In this document: piece after piece, positions 54,481-63,473 of the stretch | How positions within the stretch are numbered: position 1 is the first letter of the stretch | Layout: each line of letters begins with the position of its first letter | DNA from: Leptodactylus fallax | Lineage: Eukaryota; Chordata; Amphibia; Anura; Leptodactylidae | DNA: 64,000 bases | Assembly: GCA_947044405.1 (NCBI GenBank) | Contig: CAMRHE010000035.1 | Location: 5,119,501 to 5,183,500 of the forward strand | Direction: 5' to 3' | Notes under the pieces: model-generated | Databases searched by the model: none | What the model was told of the DNA's origin: nothing | The model's input: only the letters and a program-made list of their open reading frames with translations | Translations under genes and position numbers: made by a program

Positions 54481-54744
54481 GGCCGGGGCCCACGTGGTGT
54501 AAGCACCTCAGAAAAAAATGTGGTGTTTTCCAGTCCCTGCAAAGTGGATGAGATTCTAGTGAATCCAATTGTGGGAAAATACGCACAGCGGACACTCAAT
54601 GTCAATTATGCCTACGAAAACACCCGTGGTTTCCCTATAAGTATAACTGAAGCAGTTCCTCTGTGGACTTTCTGTGAAAAGCGCTGTGTTGCCGCCGCAG
54701 TTTTTCCTGCAGCACTTTTTTTCTGTGGCCTGCTACATGGGGCC
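54481..54744. mobile_element. Harbinger-like MITE with TTA duplication
   Basis: TTA at 54478-54480 and 54745-54747; termini GGCCGGGGCCCACGTGG and inverted GGCCCCATGTAGCAGGCC. 264 bp, non-coding. Contains TATAACTGAAGCAG and GTCAATTATGCC blocks in common with 15727-16240. Confidence 0.75.
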
Positions 54745-54812
54745 TTAGCCTTACTGTATTACTAATCTCTAAAGTAAGTGAAATTTGAAGTTTATTGTAA
54801 AACTTAGGCTAA

Positions 54813-55144
54813 GGCCTCACGTAGCAAGACACAGCAAAAAATGCTGCAGAAAAAAACCACAGCGGAGGTGCATTGAATTTTTTTCCACAGCGTTTTTAAC
54901 AGAAAGTCTGCAGAGTTTTCCTCTGTGCACTTTCTTCCCCTATTATACCTATACAGAAAATGCCAGCATTTCGGTAGGTATAATTGACATGCTGTGATTA
55001 ACAAAAAACACCAGCTTTTTTTTGAAAACGCAGCTTTTCTGCTGCAAATGTTTTTCTGCAATGTGCAGGTAATGTAAAATGCAGCAATTATTTCAGCGGT
55101 GTTTCTTCCGCAACCGAAACGCGGTGTTTTCACAATGTGAGGCC
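54813..55144. mobile_element. Harbinger-like MITE, second copy
   Basis: TAA before GGCCTCACGTAGCAAG; right end inverted GGGCCTCACATTG. Inner CACAGCAAAAAATGCTGCAG and TAGGTATAATTGACATGC match 15727-15905. The right target is mutated. Confidence 0.65.
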
Positions 55145-56890
55145 CTGGCCTCAATCAGATTTTTCAACAATCTTTAGGTGTGGCTTTAGTTTTATATAAA
55201 ATTCTGTAAACAGAAACCATGGGATTACCTGCAAAGTACACTCTACAGCCAGGCTCCATAACAAAATGTGCACTCCATATAGTGCCTTTGCTTGGTGGAA
55301 TCCACACATAACTTTCCCATGAAAATTTGTGCAAATACACTTTTGTTCAAAATTGTGCAACTTTTTACCATTTTTGCGCCATCGTTGCCATTTTTCAAAA
55401 AGTGGTAAGGAATTAATGGAAAAAAAGTTCATTGGTTCCTTCAGTCCATTATCATTTATGCCAAGAGCTGGAATTATAGACAAAATAGATAAACTAGCTC
55501 CTAGCTAGTGTAGATTAGATTTTCCTGCACTAAGTGGGCCAGATATGCGCTAAATTCATTTGAAGGCTTAATCACTCCAGCTCACAGTTTATTAAAGGGA
55601 TTGTCCTGTTTCAGCAAAGAAATGTTAATGTTTGTATAATGAAAAGTACAATTTTCCAATATAGTTTCTGTATCAGTTCCTCGTGGTTTTCTAAATCTCT
55701 GCTTGCTGTTATTCATTGTTTACTTTCAGTGGATAAAAATCATTTCATGGTCATGTGATGGTGGCACAATAATTCTGTATATGTGCAGATGGCATGTGAA
55801 GTAATACTCTATGTGACACAGCACACTTTATTTTTTTCATTCTGTGATATATTTGCAATTTCTCTGAATAACATCTTGAATCCTGCACTTTCTGAAGAAA
55901 ATTGCGGGATAGAATTTCTCCTGAGATCTGATTAGACAGCCTCTCCTGTGCATTAAATTTGAGCAGGTCATAGTTTGTAAGCGCTCAGCAGAAATGCCGT
56001 TGGTCACATTTGTTGCTTGCAGTTCTTTTCTGAGCAATCATAATCGGGTGAAAATGGAAGGTTACTCATACAGAGTGAAAAGGAAAGGTCATTTTGCCTC
56101 TGAATAGTTTGCTCAACTCTAGAACAACTACAAAGGCTTTTTTCCACAGATGTGTCTTTTCTACATATGCTTTGGTATCCCGTTTTCTGCGCAGTATCAC
56201 TTATTAGATGAATACAAAAAGACACCTTTACTTACTTTACTCTATGAAGGACACCAATCTACTTCCACGAGCTTGCACTGGCTTAAACACACTGCTTATT
56301 GAAATCATCAAAGGATATAGCGCTGCTTCAATTGTAAGAGACTTTGGGAAGAGAAAATTTTGCTTGTCACTGCACAAAGGATTAAAAGTAAGCTTTTATT
56401 CTAGATGCGTTTCTGTTGAAGGTAATAATTTGTCCCATGGACCATTTGTTTCACTTGAAGATTGTCGATGCTGTGTACAACATAATACCGTGCAATTTAA
56501 TAAAGCCTGTTGTCTGTTTCATGAAAGTGTATCTGAAGAAATAACCAAACTTGATACAATAGCAGGTGTAAGAGAAAAATAGTACTTTTACTCTACACTC
56601 TGTCGAACCTGTCAATTTATCTTGGTATATGGGAAGTTAGATCAATAGAATGGATGTTTTATTTTTTTCAGTGGGTTCTTCCAGGATTTATTACCAAGCC
56701 TTTAGCAGCTTTTCTACAGCTAATGGTGGAGAACATAAATTGTAGTAAAAATAGTAATTTGCCACAGTGTTATGGACTACTGTTTTGCTTTCTTTTGCAT
56801 GATAACGTAAACTTTATTCTTGGGTCAAATGTGCTAAACTTTTAAAAATAAATTAGTGTAAAGGCAAACCTGCAGTATTGTCAGATCTGC
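55145..56890. other. Mostly unassigned DNA
   Basis: A single T2-like end TTAAAGGGATTGTCCTG at about 55593 has no partner. A plus frame of 124 codons at 56208-56582 (Cys-rich near its end: CRCC and ACCLFHES) is not recognised; no neighbouring signal supports it as a gene. Confidence 0.45.
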
Positions 56891-56929
56891 TTACCAGTGT
56901 TACAGTATACCTTGTTTAACGTGTTCCTG

Positions 56930-57457
56930 CTTTGCGCCATACTATTATGTCGTGCTGAACATATAGGTAATGCTCAGCGGCGTAATGCTGAGGGGTTGTC
57001 ATGGCAGCCAAGAAGCAGGGACACGGCCTCCTGACTGCCTATGCATAGTTCCCATAGGAACTAATGTGCGATGTTCTGCAATACTGTGATCCCAGCTTCA
57101 AGTCCCCTTGTGGGACAAGGGAAAAGTAAAAAAAAACAACAACAAAAAAAAAAAAAAAAACCAGACACACACATAGTAAAAACACACAAAAATAAACAAA
57201 TAATAAAAAGTTAAAAAAACACACCTTTATATTTAAAAAATATATAATGTAAACAAAAATAAACATGTTCGATATCCCCATGTGCATATAAGTCCCCACT
57301 ATCCAAAAATAGCGTTATTTATCCTGCACGGTGAACACCGTAAAAAAAAAAAAAATATACCGCAATGCCCATATTCAAGTATTTTGGTAATTTTGCTTTC
57401 CCCAAAAAATAACAATAAAAAGTGATCAAAAAGTCATACATACCAAATAATGGTAAC
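56930..57457. repeat. Dispersed repeat family, copy 2, left part
   Basis: Aligns with 12990-13590 (GCCGTAATG, GGCCTCCTGACTG, CCCATGTGCATATAAGTCC, GTGAACACCGTAAAAA). Contains an A-rich tract (57128-57250). Interrupted at 57461 by the LTR element and resumed at 60048. Confidence 0.65.
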
Positions 57458-57461
57458 CAAT

Positions 57462-58005
57462 TGTGACAATTTGGGGGAATTAAACTCAAAATGGCGGCTG
57501 ACTCCTGGTCCGGACAGCGGTGGTTCGTGGTACTGGGCGCCGGAAAGATAGCTTTCAGACGGTCCAAGTGTAAATAAAAGTGGCTTTATTCAGCTTAACT
57601 GCAACACAGCAAAACAACAAAAAACCTATGCCACAGTTAGGGCCTAACTCACTCCTTGAGCCCCTAACTGTCCTGACTATTGCTCAGCTCCAGCAACAGT
57701 CCTCCGTGGACACCAGCCCTGTGGGACAGAGCCTATCTCTCTGTCCTAGCTGGTCCACTCCTGTGGACGCCAGCCCTTTTGGGACAGAGCCGCTCTCTCT
57801 GTCCTCGCTGGTCCACTCCTGTGGACGCCAGCCCTGTGGGACAGAGCCTCTCTCTCTGTCCTCGCTGGTCCACTACCATTTCCTGCTTCCTGCAGGATGC
57901 TCCAGCCCCTCTGGAGTTACGTGCCACCCCCCAAAGGCGTGGCTGAGAGCCTTTTCTGGTCTGGCCTGGGTCGCTCAACAGCGCCCTCTGGCTCACATAC
58001 TTACA
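57462..58005 (-). repeat. 3' LTR
   Basis: 544 bp. On the minus strand CTGAATAAAGCC at about 57583-57594 supplies a poly(A) signal roughly 120 nt from the end. Contains three units of about 61 bp (57710-57875) built on GTCCACTCCTGTGGACGCCA. Differs from the 5' LTR at about ten positions (roughly 98% identity by eye). Confidence 0.93.
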
Positions 58006-58018
58006 TACCCTCCCCCTC
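58006..58018 (-). other. Polypurine tract
   Basis: GAGGGGGAGGGTA on the minus strand, directly upstream of the 3' LTR; the expected plus-strand primer site for reverse transcription. Confidence 0.8.
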
Positions 58019-59501
58019 AGCTCACTACTCATGGGGTGAGCTACAATGGGATGAGACATCCTATGACGAAGTCCCTCTTCAACCAAGTAGGCCTGTCCAG
58101 TGTCTCTCCAGAATTCCCAATCTGGGGGTCTCTTCTTCCAGATTCCGGTTACTCGACACTTCCGGTTTCTCATCACTTTAAGATCCTGGCCATTCTGTGC
58201 AAAGGCAAGTTTTTCTTCATCACCTTCACAATTCGCCATACAGGGGATCACATCTTTTTCATCACATTTCTCGCCATAGTCTTCAGCTATCCCATTGCAG
58301 GACTTTGATTCCTTTAGTGAATAGCCGTAAGAATCTTCATCTTCTCCTATCCTGAATCCACAAGAGCTCAGAGACCAACTAACACGTACTTCATGCACAT
58401 CAATATCTTTAGAGTATAACTGTTTCACGGGTACTTTTTCCGTAACCTTCATCTCAAAACAAACTTTGCCATCACCATCAAGGCTTAGAAATTTAGGAGA
58501 CATAGGCTGCTTGCTCTCCTCTTTGTTTGAGATACACAATCTCTGTACTGCAATATCTTCTCCTTCTGCACGAGGGCCATACCATACACCCTCACAAAAT
58601 AGCTCATGCTGAACTACATTTTCTGGCATGTCTTTAACAACTGTCACATCATTGGACAGGTCACTCATGTCTGTCTGACTTAATGATTCTCCTTTCTCTG
58701 CCTCTATGCTGGCAGCTTTTTCCAATTCTAACGCCTTCTGCAGCGCACAAATCTCTGATTCCAGCTCCAGAACTTTCTTCACTGCGACATTTTTCTGTGC
58801 CGCTTCCATCTCAGTCTTTACTAGTGCACCTTACAGCTCTGATTCTTTAGAGGTTAACAGGCTCTGCAGCGAATCCTTCTCAGCTTCTAGTGCTAACAAC
58901 TTTGAAGATAGGACAGATGCCGACTGTTCAGTATTGGATAAAGACTGCTGCAATCGATACAATTCTTCTCTTTTAGATTCCACTTCGGTTTTTAACTGTG
59001 CTATCTGAACAGTGCGCTCTTCCATCTTTATTTCTGACTCGCGCTTCACGTGATCCATCTGAAACTCCATCTGTTTCTTGATGCGTGCAAAACCTCCTGC
59101 TGGTTCACTTGCACCTTTAGTTTAGCAACAAGCATTTTTAGATCTACAATCTCAGCAGACAAATTAGACAGGTTTCCCTCAAACTGAATCTTCATGTCTT
59201 CTATCTGGAGGTCCAATTCTCTCTTGGCCTTTTCCAGCTTGTCATAAGCATTAGCTTTGTTCTCATACAATATCTGCACAGAATCCAGGTTTTTCTCAAC
59301 TTCATCCTTGGAGCTAACCAAATTCTCCATTTCAGTGCACAGTTGCTTGTTGAGCCTCTCTAACTCGGCCTTCAATTCAAGGGCCTCTGCTTCAGCACGG
59401 TCACGTTCTTCTGCATATCTAGCAGAAACAGTCTTCTCTTCACCAAAGACTTGTCTTCCAGGACTTGCGTGGATCTCTTTATGCGCGCGTTCTCCACCAT
59501 A
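58006..59501 (-). pseudogene. Captured host-like coding region: myosin II tail, coiled coil and hnRNP U-like SPRY
   Basis: Minus-strand coding remnant. From 59501 to about 59094 one frame gives [20 protein letters not shown] (59382-59441), [27 protein letters not shown] and [20 protein letters not shown]. The order and wording follow the rod of non-muscle myosin II heavy chains (MYH9/MYH10 type). After a frameshift near 59090, a coiled coil of unknown source (59070-58834) precedes one stop at 58831-58833, and the same frame continues from 58830. Codons at 58470-58174 read [49 protein letters not shown] and AQNGQDL, the SPRY domain of hnRNP U. The frame then runs into the LTR. Both identifications are from memory of those families. 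Whether any product is made is unknown. Confidence 0.8.
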
Positions 59502-60043
59502 TGTGACAATTTGGGGGAATTAAACTCAAAATGGCGGCTGACTCCTGGTCCGGACAGTGGTGGTTCGTGGTACTGGGCGCCGGAAAGATAGCTTTCAGAC
59601 GGTCCAAGTGTAAATAAAAGTGGCTTTATTCAGCTTAACTGCAACACAGCAAAACAATAAAAAACCTATGCCACAGTTAGGGCCTAACTCACTCCTTGAG
59701 CCCCTAACTGTCCTGACTATTGCTCAGCTCCAGCAACTATCCTCCGTGGACGCCAGCCCTGTGGGACAGAGCCTCTCTCTGTCCTAGCTGGTCCACTCCT
59801 GTGGACGCCAGCCCTTTTGGGACAGAGCCGCTCTCTCTGTCCTCGCTGGTCCACTCCTGTGGACGCCAGCCCTGTGGGACAGAGCCTCTCTCTCTGTCCT
59901 TGCTGGTCCACTACCATTTCCTGCTTCCTGCAGGATGCTTCAGCCCCTCTGGAGTTACGTGCCACCCCCTAAAGGCGTGGCTGAGAGCCTTTTCTGGTCT
60001 GGCCTGGGTCGCTCAACAGCGCCCTCTGGCTCACATACTTACA
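59502..60043 (-). repeat. 5' LTR
   Basis: 542 bp, the leftward promoter-side LTR. It has the same three internal units of about 61 bp and poly(A) signal (about 59625-59630) as the 3' LTR. A clear TATA box was not seen. Confidence 0.93.
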
Positions 60044-60047
60044 CAAT

Positions 60048-60505
60048 AGAAAGTACAAATAAAGAGCCCTGATATATCTCTGTCAACAGTACAGTAAAAA
60101 AGTTCTAGGAGTCAGAATACGTTGACCCTAGGAAAAGTATTCACTTTCAAGAGTGAGGTTTTATTTTTAAAAGCGGTAAAATGTAATAAAAACCTATATA
60201 ATTGTGGTGTCTCCATAATCGTAATGACCTGCTGGACAAAGCTGCCATGTTATTTTTAATGCAGAGTGAACACCGTAAAAGCAAAATGCAAAAAATTATG
60301 ATAGAATTGTGTGTTATTTCACATGGTCCCCCAAAAAACATAAAATAAAAGCTACTTTATATGTACCCCAAATTGGTAGCAAATGAAACTACAATTCATC
60401 ATGCAAAGAATAAGTCCTCACATAGCTATGTCAACAAAAAAATAAAAAAGTTATGAATTTTGGAAGACGGGGAGGGAAAATATGAAAAAAGTCACCGAGC
60501 ATTAA
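60048..60505. repeat. Dispersed repeat family, copy 2, right part
   Basis: Aligns with 13590-14022 (AAATAAAGAGCCCTGA, GTAAAAAAGTT, ATGACCTGCTGGACAAAG, AAAATGCAAAAAATTATGAT, GTCACCGAGCATTA). Like copy 1 it is followed at once by an hAT-like terminus. Confidence 0.65.
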
Positions 60506-60511
60506 CATCAG

Positions 60512-61690
60512 GGTCGGACTGGCCCACCAGGGAAATGGTGAATCCCCCGATGGGCCCCAAGCCCTGACTATTAGTACTCATTTTGCCAATGCAAAGGTCA
60601 GGGGTCCGATTGGGACGGTCAGGAGCCCGATCGGGCCCCTGACTGTCCCGATCGGGCCCCTGACCAATGGACGATGGCGTGAGGATCGTGGTCGCAGGGG
60701 CTGCGACTCAGACCAGAGGGGTATGGGCCCGCGGCCAGCTGGAAATGGCCGGGGCCCCGGACTACCATGATAGTGGTCGGGGGAACGCCTGATTCCCCGA
60801 CCGCTATAGCTATTGTTAATGGAAAGGGGCCGGGCCTCTTTCCATTAGATGCCAGCCCAGGGGAAGTAACAAAAAATAAATAAAAAAAAATACTCACCTG
60901 GCTGTCCTGGGCTCAGCATCATCTCCGGCCCTTTTCCAGCCTCACTGCAGGGGCCTGTGATTAGGCCCCAGTGGTGACATGGGGCGCGCCAGCGTAATGA
61001 CGTCATCACGCCCCACGTAACCACTGAGGTCCAATCAAATGCCCCAGCAGTGATGGAGGATGAAGCGAAGATGCCCCGGAAAGGTAAGACAAGGTGAGTA
61101 TAAGTGTTTGTTATTTTTAATCACTTCTCCTGGGCCTCTACTTATTATATTCTGGAGTCTGAGGAGACCCCAGAGTATAATAATAGCACTGGCTCTGGAG
61201 GGCCACTGTGGATCATCTAATAATGTGTGGGGGCCACTGTGGGCATATAATACTGTGTGGGGCCACTGTGGAGCATATAATACTGTGTGGGGGCCATTGT
61301 GAGCATATAATACTGTGTGGGGGCCATTGTGAGCATATAATACTGTGTGGGGGCCATTGTGAGCATATACTGCTGTGTGGGGGCCACTGTGAGCATATAA
61401 TACTGTGTGGGGGCCACTGTGGGCATATAATACTGTGTGGGGCCACTGAGGAGCATATAATGCTGTGTTGGGCCACTGCAGAGGATATAATGCTGTGTGA
61501 GGGCCACTGCGGAGCATGTAATACTTCGTGTGGGCCACTGTGAAGCATATAATGCTGTGTGGGGGGCACTGTGGAGCATATAATGCTGTGTGGCGGCCAC
61601 TGCGGAGCATATAATGCTGTGTGGGGGCCACTGTGGAGCATATTATACTGTGTAAAGGCAACTGTGGAGCACATTATACTGTCCCAATAC
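60512..61690. mobile_element. hAT-like element with minisatellite (copy 5)
   Basis: Left end CAGGGTCGGACTGGCCCACC, a common vertebrate hAT-type terminus. Inside are the full inverted module (ATACTCACCTGGCTG at 60889, GACGTCATCACG and AGGTGAGTATAAG near 61093), a TTATATTCTGGAGTC / GACCCCAGAGTATAATAA pair, and the array. The 8-mer before the left end is ATTAACAT; no second copy was found, so the right end is open. Confidence 0.55.
61200..61680. repeat. Minisatellite array 5
   Basis: About 16 units of GGAGCATATAATACTGTGTG plus GGGGCCACTGT, same family as array 2. Frames of up to 208 codons on the minus strand are repeat by-products. Confidence 0.93.
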
Positions 61691-62537
61691 GCTGGTCACT
61701 CACCGTATTCTTGATAACTGCAGTTGTGGGTACTAAAGCTGCATCTCTTTCAAGTATCTGAGATATCGCTGCAGCACCTGTAACCATCATTATCAAGAAT
61801 TCGCTCTAGGGAGGGGGTAGAGGGCCCCGGACAAAAGTTTGCACTGACTAATAGTGGTCAGGGGCCGGATCGACAACCTCGGGGGCCCCAGGCTGCAGGC
61901 AACATTGTAATGATTAAAGATGGCCGACTGCCGACGTAGCTCAGCGGCGAGAGACTGTCCCTACCTTCTTGTGGGCCCTCCCCCGTAGCCTGGATCCTGA
62001 TGGGCAGCCGTTGGAACCAATCCAGTTGCAGCTTGTTGCTGCAAGCGTCACTGACGTAGTGACGCTGTGTGCGGTGGTGGGTTTCTGCATAGGAGCCCAG
62101 ACCAGCAGTGTGAAAGGTATGTATCAACTTACCCACGCAAACAAAAAAACAACTTTTCCCCCTATTTTGCCCCCAAATCTTTCAACTTCACTGACCACTC
62201 TGATAACTACAAAAACCAGCAGCTCCAGATGCTCTGGGTCGGTGGAGAGTTGTAATCCCCTGTCCCACCCCAGCTAATTTCTCACTGTATTGTTATGCTG
62301 GTGCCTGCTCTAGGGATCCAGCATAACAATACCTAAGTCGCAGAAACTCCAATACTGCTATAGGGGAAACCAGTGAAGGGGCCACTGTATGGGCATATAG
62401 TGGCCCCTTCAATATTTTCCCCCATACAGTGGCCCCGTCACTGGTCCCCTATACTGTATGGGGATGTATGGGGACCATTGATGGGGTCATTATATTGGGC
62501 AGAGGGGCATTGATGGAGGCCAATAGCCTGGGGGACA
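61691..62537. other. Unassigned DNA with one strong stem
   Basis: No protein recognised. A stem at 62287-62332 has 15-bp perfect arms (GTATTGTTATGCTGG and inverse) around a 16-nt loop, and GGGGCCACTGTATGGG occurs several times in both orientations at 62378-62470. Confidence 0.45.
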
Positions 62538-62905
62538 TTAAAGGGGTTGTGCAGGATAACTTTTTTTTTTTTTTATTATACCGGGGCAGGTGAAAAAAAA
62601 AAAAAACCTGTCTCCAGTGTCTCCCAGCATGGTTCGGCCTGCATCTCTGTTTTCTTCCAGCGCAAATTCCCCCTGCACGTGACTACCTGTGACGTCACGT
62701 GACCCCTGAGGCCAGTGAGGACTTCCGGCAAAAGAAGACAGCGGTGCTGCAGGACCGGACCATGCTGGGACCTGCTGACACTGGATCACCAGGGACAGGT
62801 GAGTATGTTTAGTATGTTTTTTTTTTTTTTGGGGGGGGGGGGGGTTCACCTCCCCCAGACTAATTATAAAGAAGAAAAAAAAATTATACTGGTCAACCTC
62901 TTTAA
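62538..62905. mobile_element. TTAA-flanked T2-like element with CACGTG module
   Basis: TTAA at 62538-62541 and 62902-62905; termini AGGGGTTGTGCAGGATAAC and inverted AGAGGTTGACCAGTATAA. Inside: CCTGCACGTGACTACC, GTGACGTCACGTGACCCC, CGGCAAAAGAAG, and GGACAGGTGAGTATG at 62793. A G-run lies at 62831-62844. Confidence 0.7.
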
Positions 62906-62929
62906 AGTTTGGCGCATTAGGGGGGTATA

Positions 62930-63326
62930 TTAAAAGGGTTGCCCAGGCATAATTTGTTATGGTTTATCCTCAGGATAGGCTATAGATACCTGAGCTGTAC
63001 AGGGCTAACTCCGGACCGATCAGCTGTATGGAGCCACTTCTGGTGCCCGTCCTATAAACAATACGGGGAAAGTAGCAGAAAGCTCTGTCCACTGTGTATT
63101 AGCCGGGCACCTTCACTGCATCTCAGCACTTATTGAAGTCAGTAGGAGCTGAACTGCAGTGAAGGATGGAACTTTCTGCTTCCGGCCTTGTGTTGTGTAC
63201 AGAACGGGCGCCGGAAGTGGTTCCGAACAGCTGATGGGCCGTGTGTCAGCCCCCTACTGATCAGGTATTTATAGCCTATCCTGAGCATAGGCCATAAAAA
63301 ATATTAACCCTTGACAATCCCTTTAA
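62930..63326. mobile_element. T2-type MITE
   Basis: TTAA at 62930-62933 and 63323-63326; termini AAGGGTTGCCCAGGC and inverted AGGGATTGTCAAGGG. Inner arms GGATAGGCTATAGATACCTGA and TCAGGTATTTATAGCCTATCC pair. Confidence 0.85.
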
Positions 63327-63473
63327 TATGCATCACACAGTTTAATGTCCCCCCTCCACAGGATGTTAGCCTGCATCACTTCACCTATACAATATAATGG
63401 CCCCATCATTGTTTCTCATACAGTATGGGGGACCAGTGGAGTGGCCATAAAAAAATTTGTCCCAGATAACCCC

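Larger units (their letters stand above)
57462..60043 (-). mobile_element. LTR retrotransposon without gag-pol, carrying host-like sequence
   Basis: Two direct repeats (57462-58005 and 59502-60043) begin TGTGAC and end CTTACA on the plus strand. CAAT at 57458-57461 and 60044-60047 is the target duplication, and the interrupted repeat reads through in the other genomic copy. On the minus strand a polypurine run GAGGGGGAGGGTA lies directly before the 3' LTR (58006-58018), and TATGGTGGAGAACGCG follows the 5' LTR in the primer-binding position; the tRNA was not identified. So transcription is leftward. The 1.5-kb interior has no gag, protease, RT or integrase motif. Confidence 0.93.

Noticed and set aside
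57580..58308. 242-codon plus-strand frame across the 3' LTR and interior
   Set aside because: It is antisense to the element's direction (polypurine tract and poly(A) signal point left) and has no recognisable domain.
61035..61661. Open frames of 150-208 codons through the minisatellites (also 1404-1933, 6493-6923, 41804-42650)
   Set aside because: They follow the 30-31 bp repeat, occur in several frames and on both strands at once, and encode only repeat peptides such as HSIICSQWPP.
60512..61690. 8-bp duplication for minisatellite element copy 5
   Set aside because: The left flank ATTAACAT has no matching copy downstream, so no right boundary is claimed.
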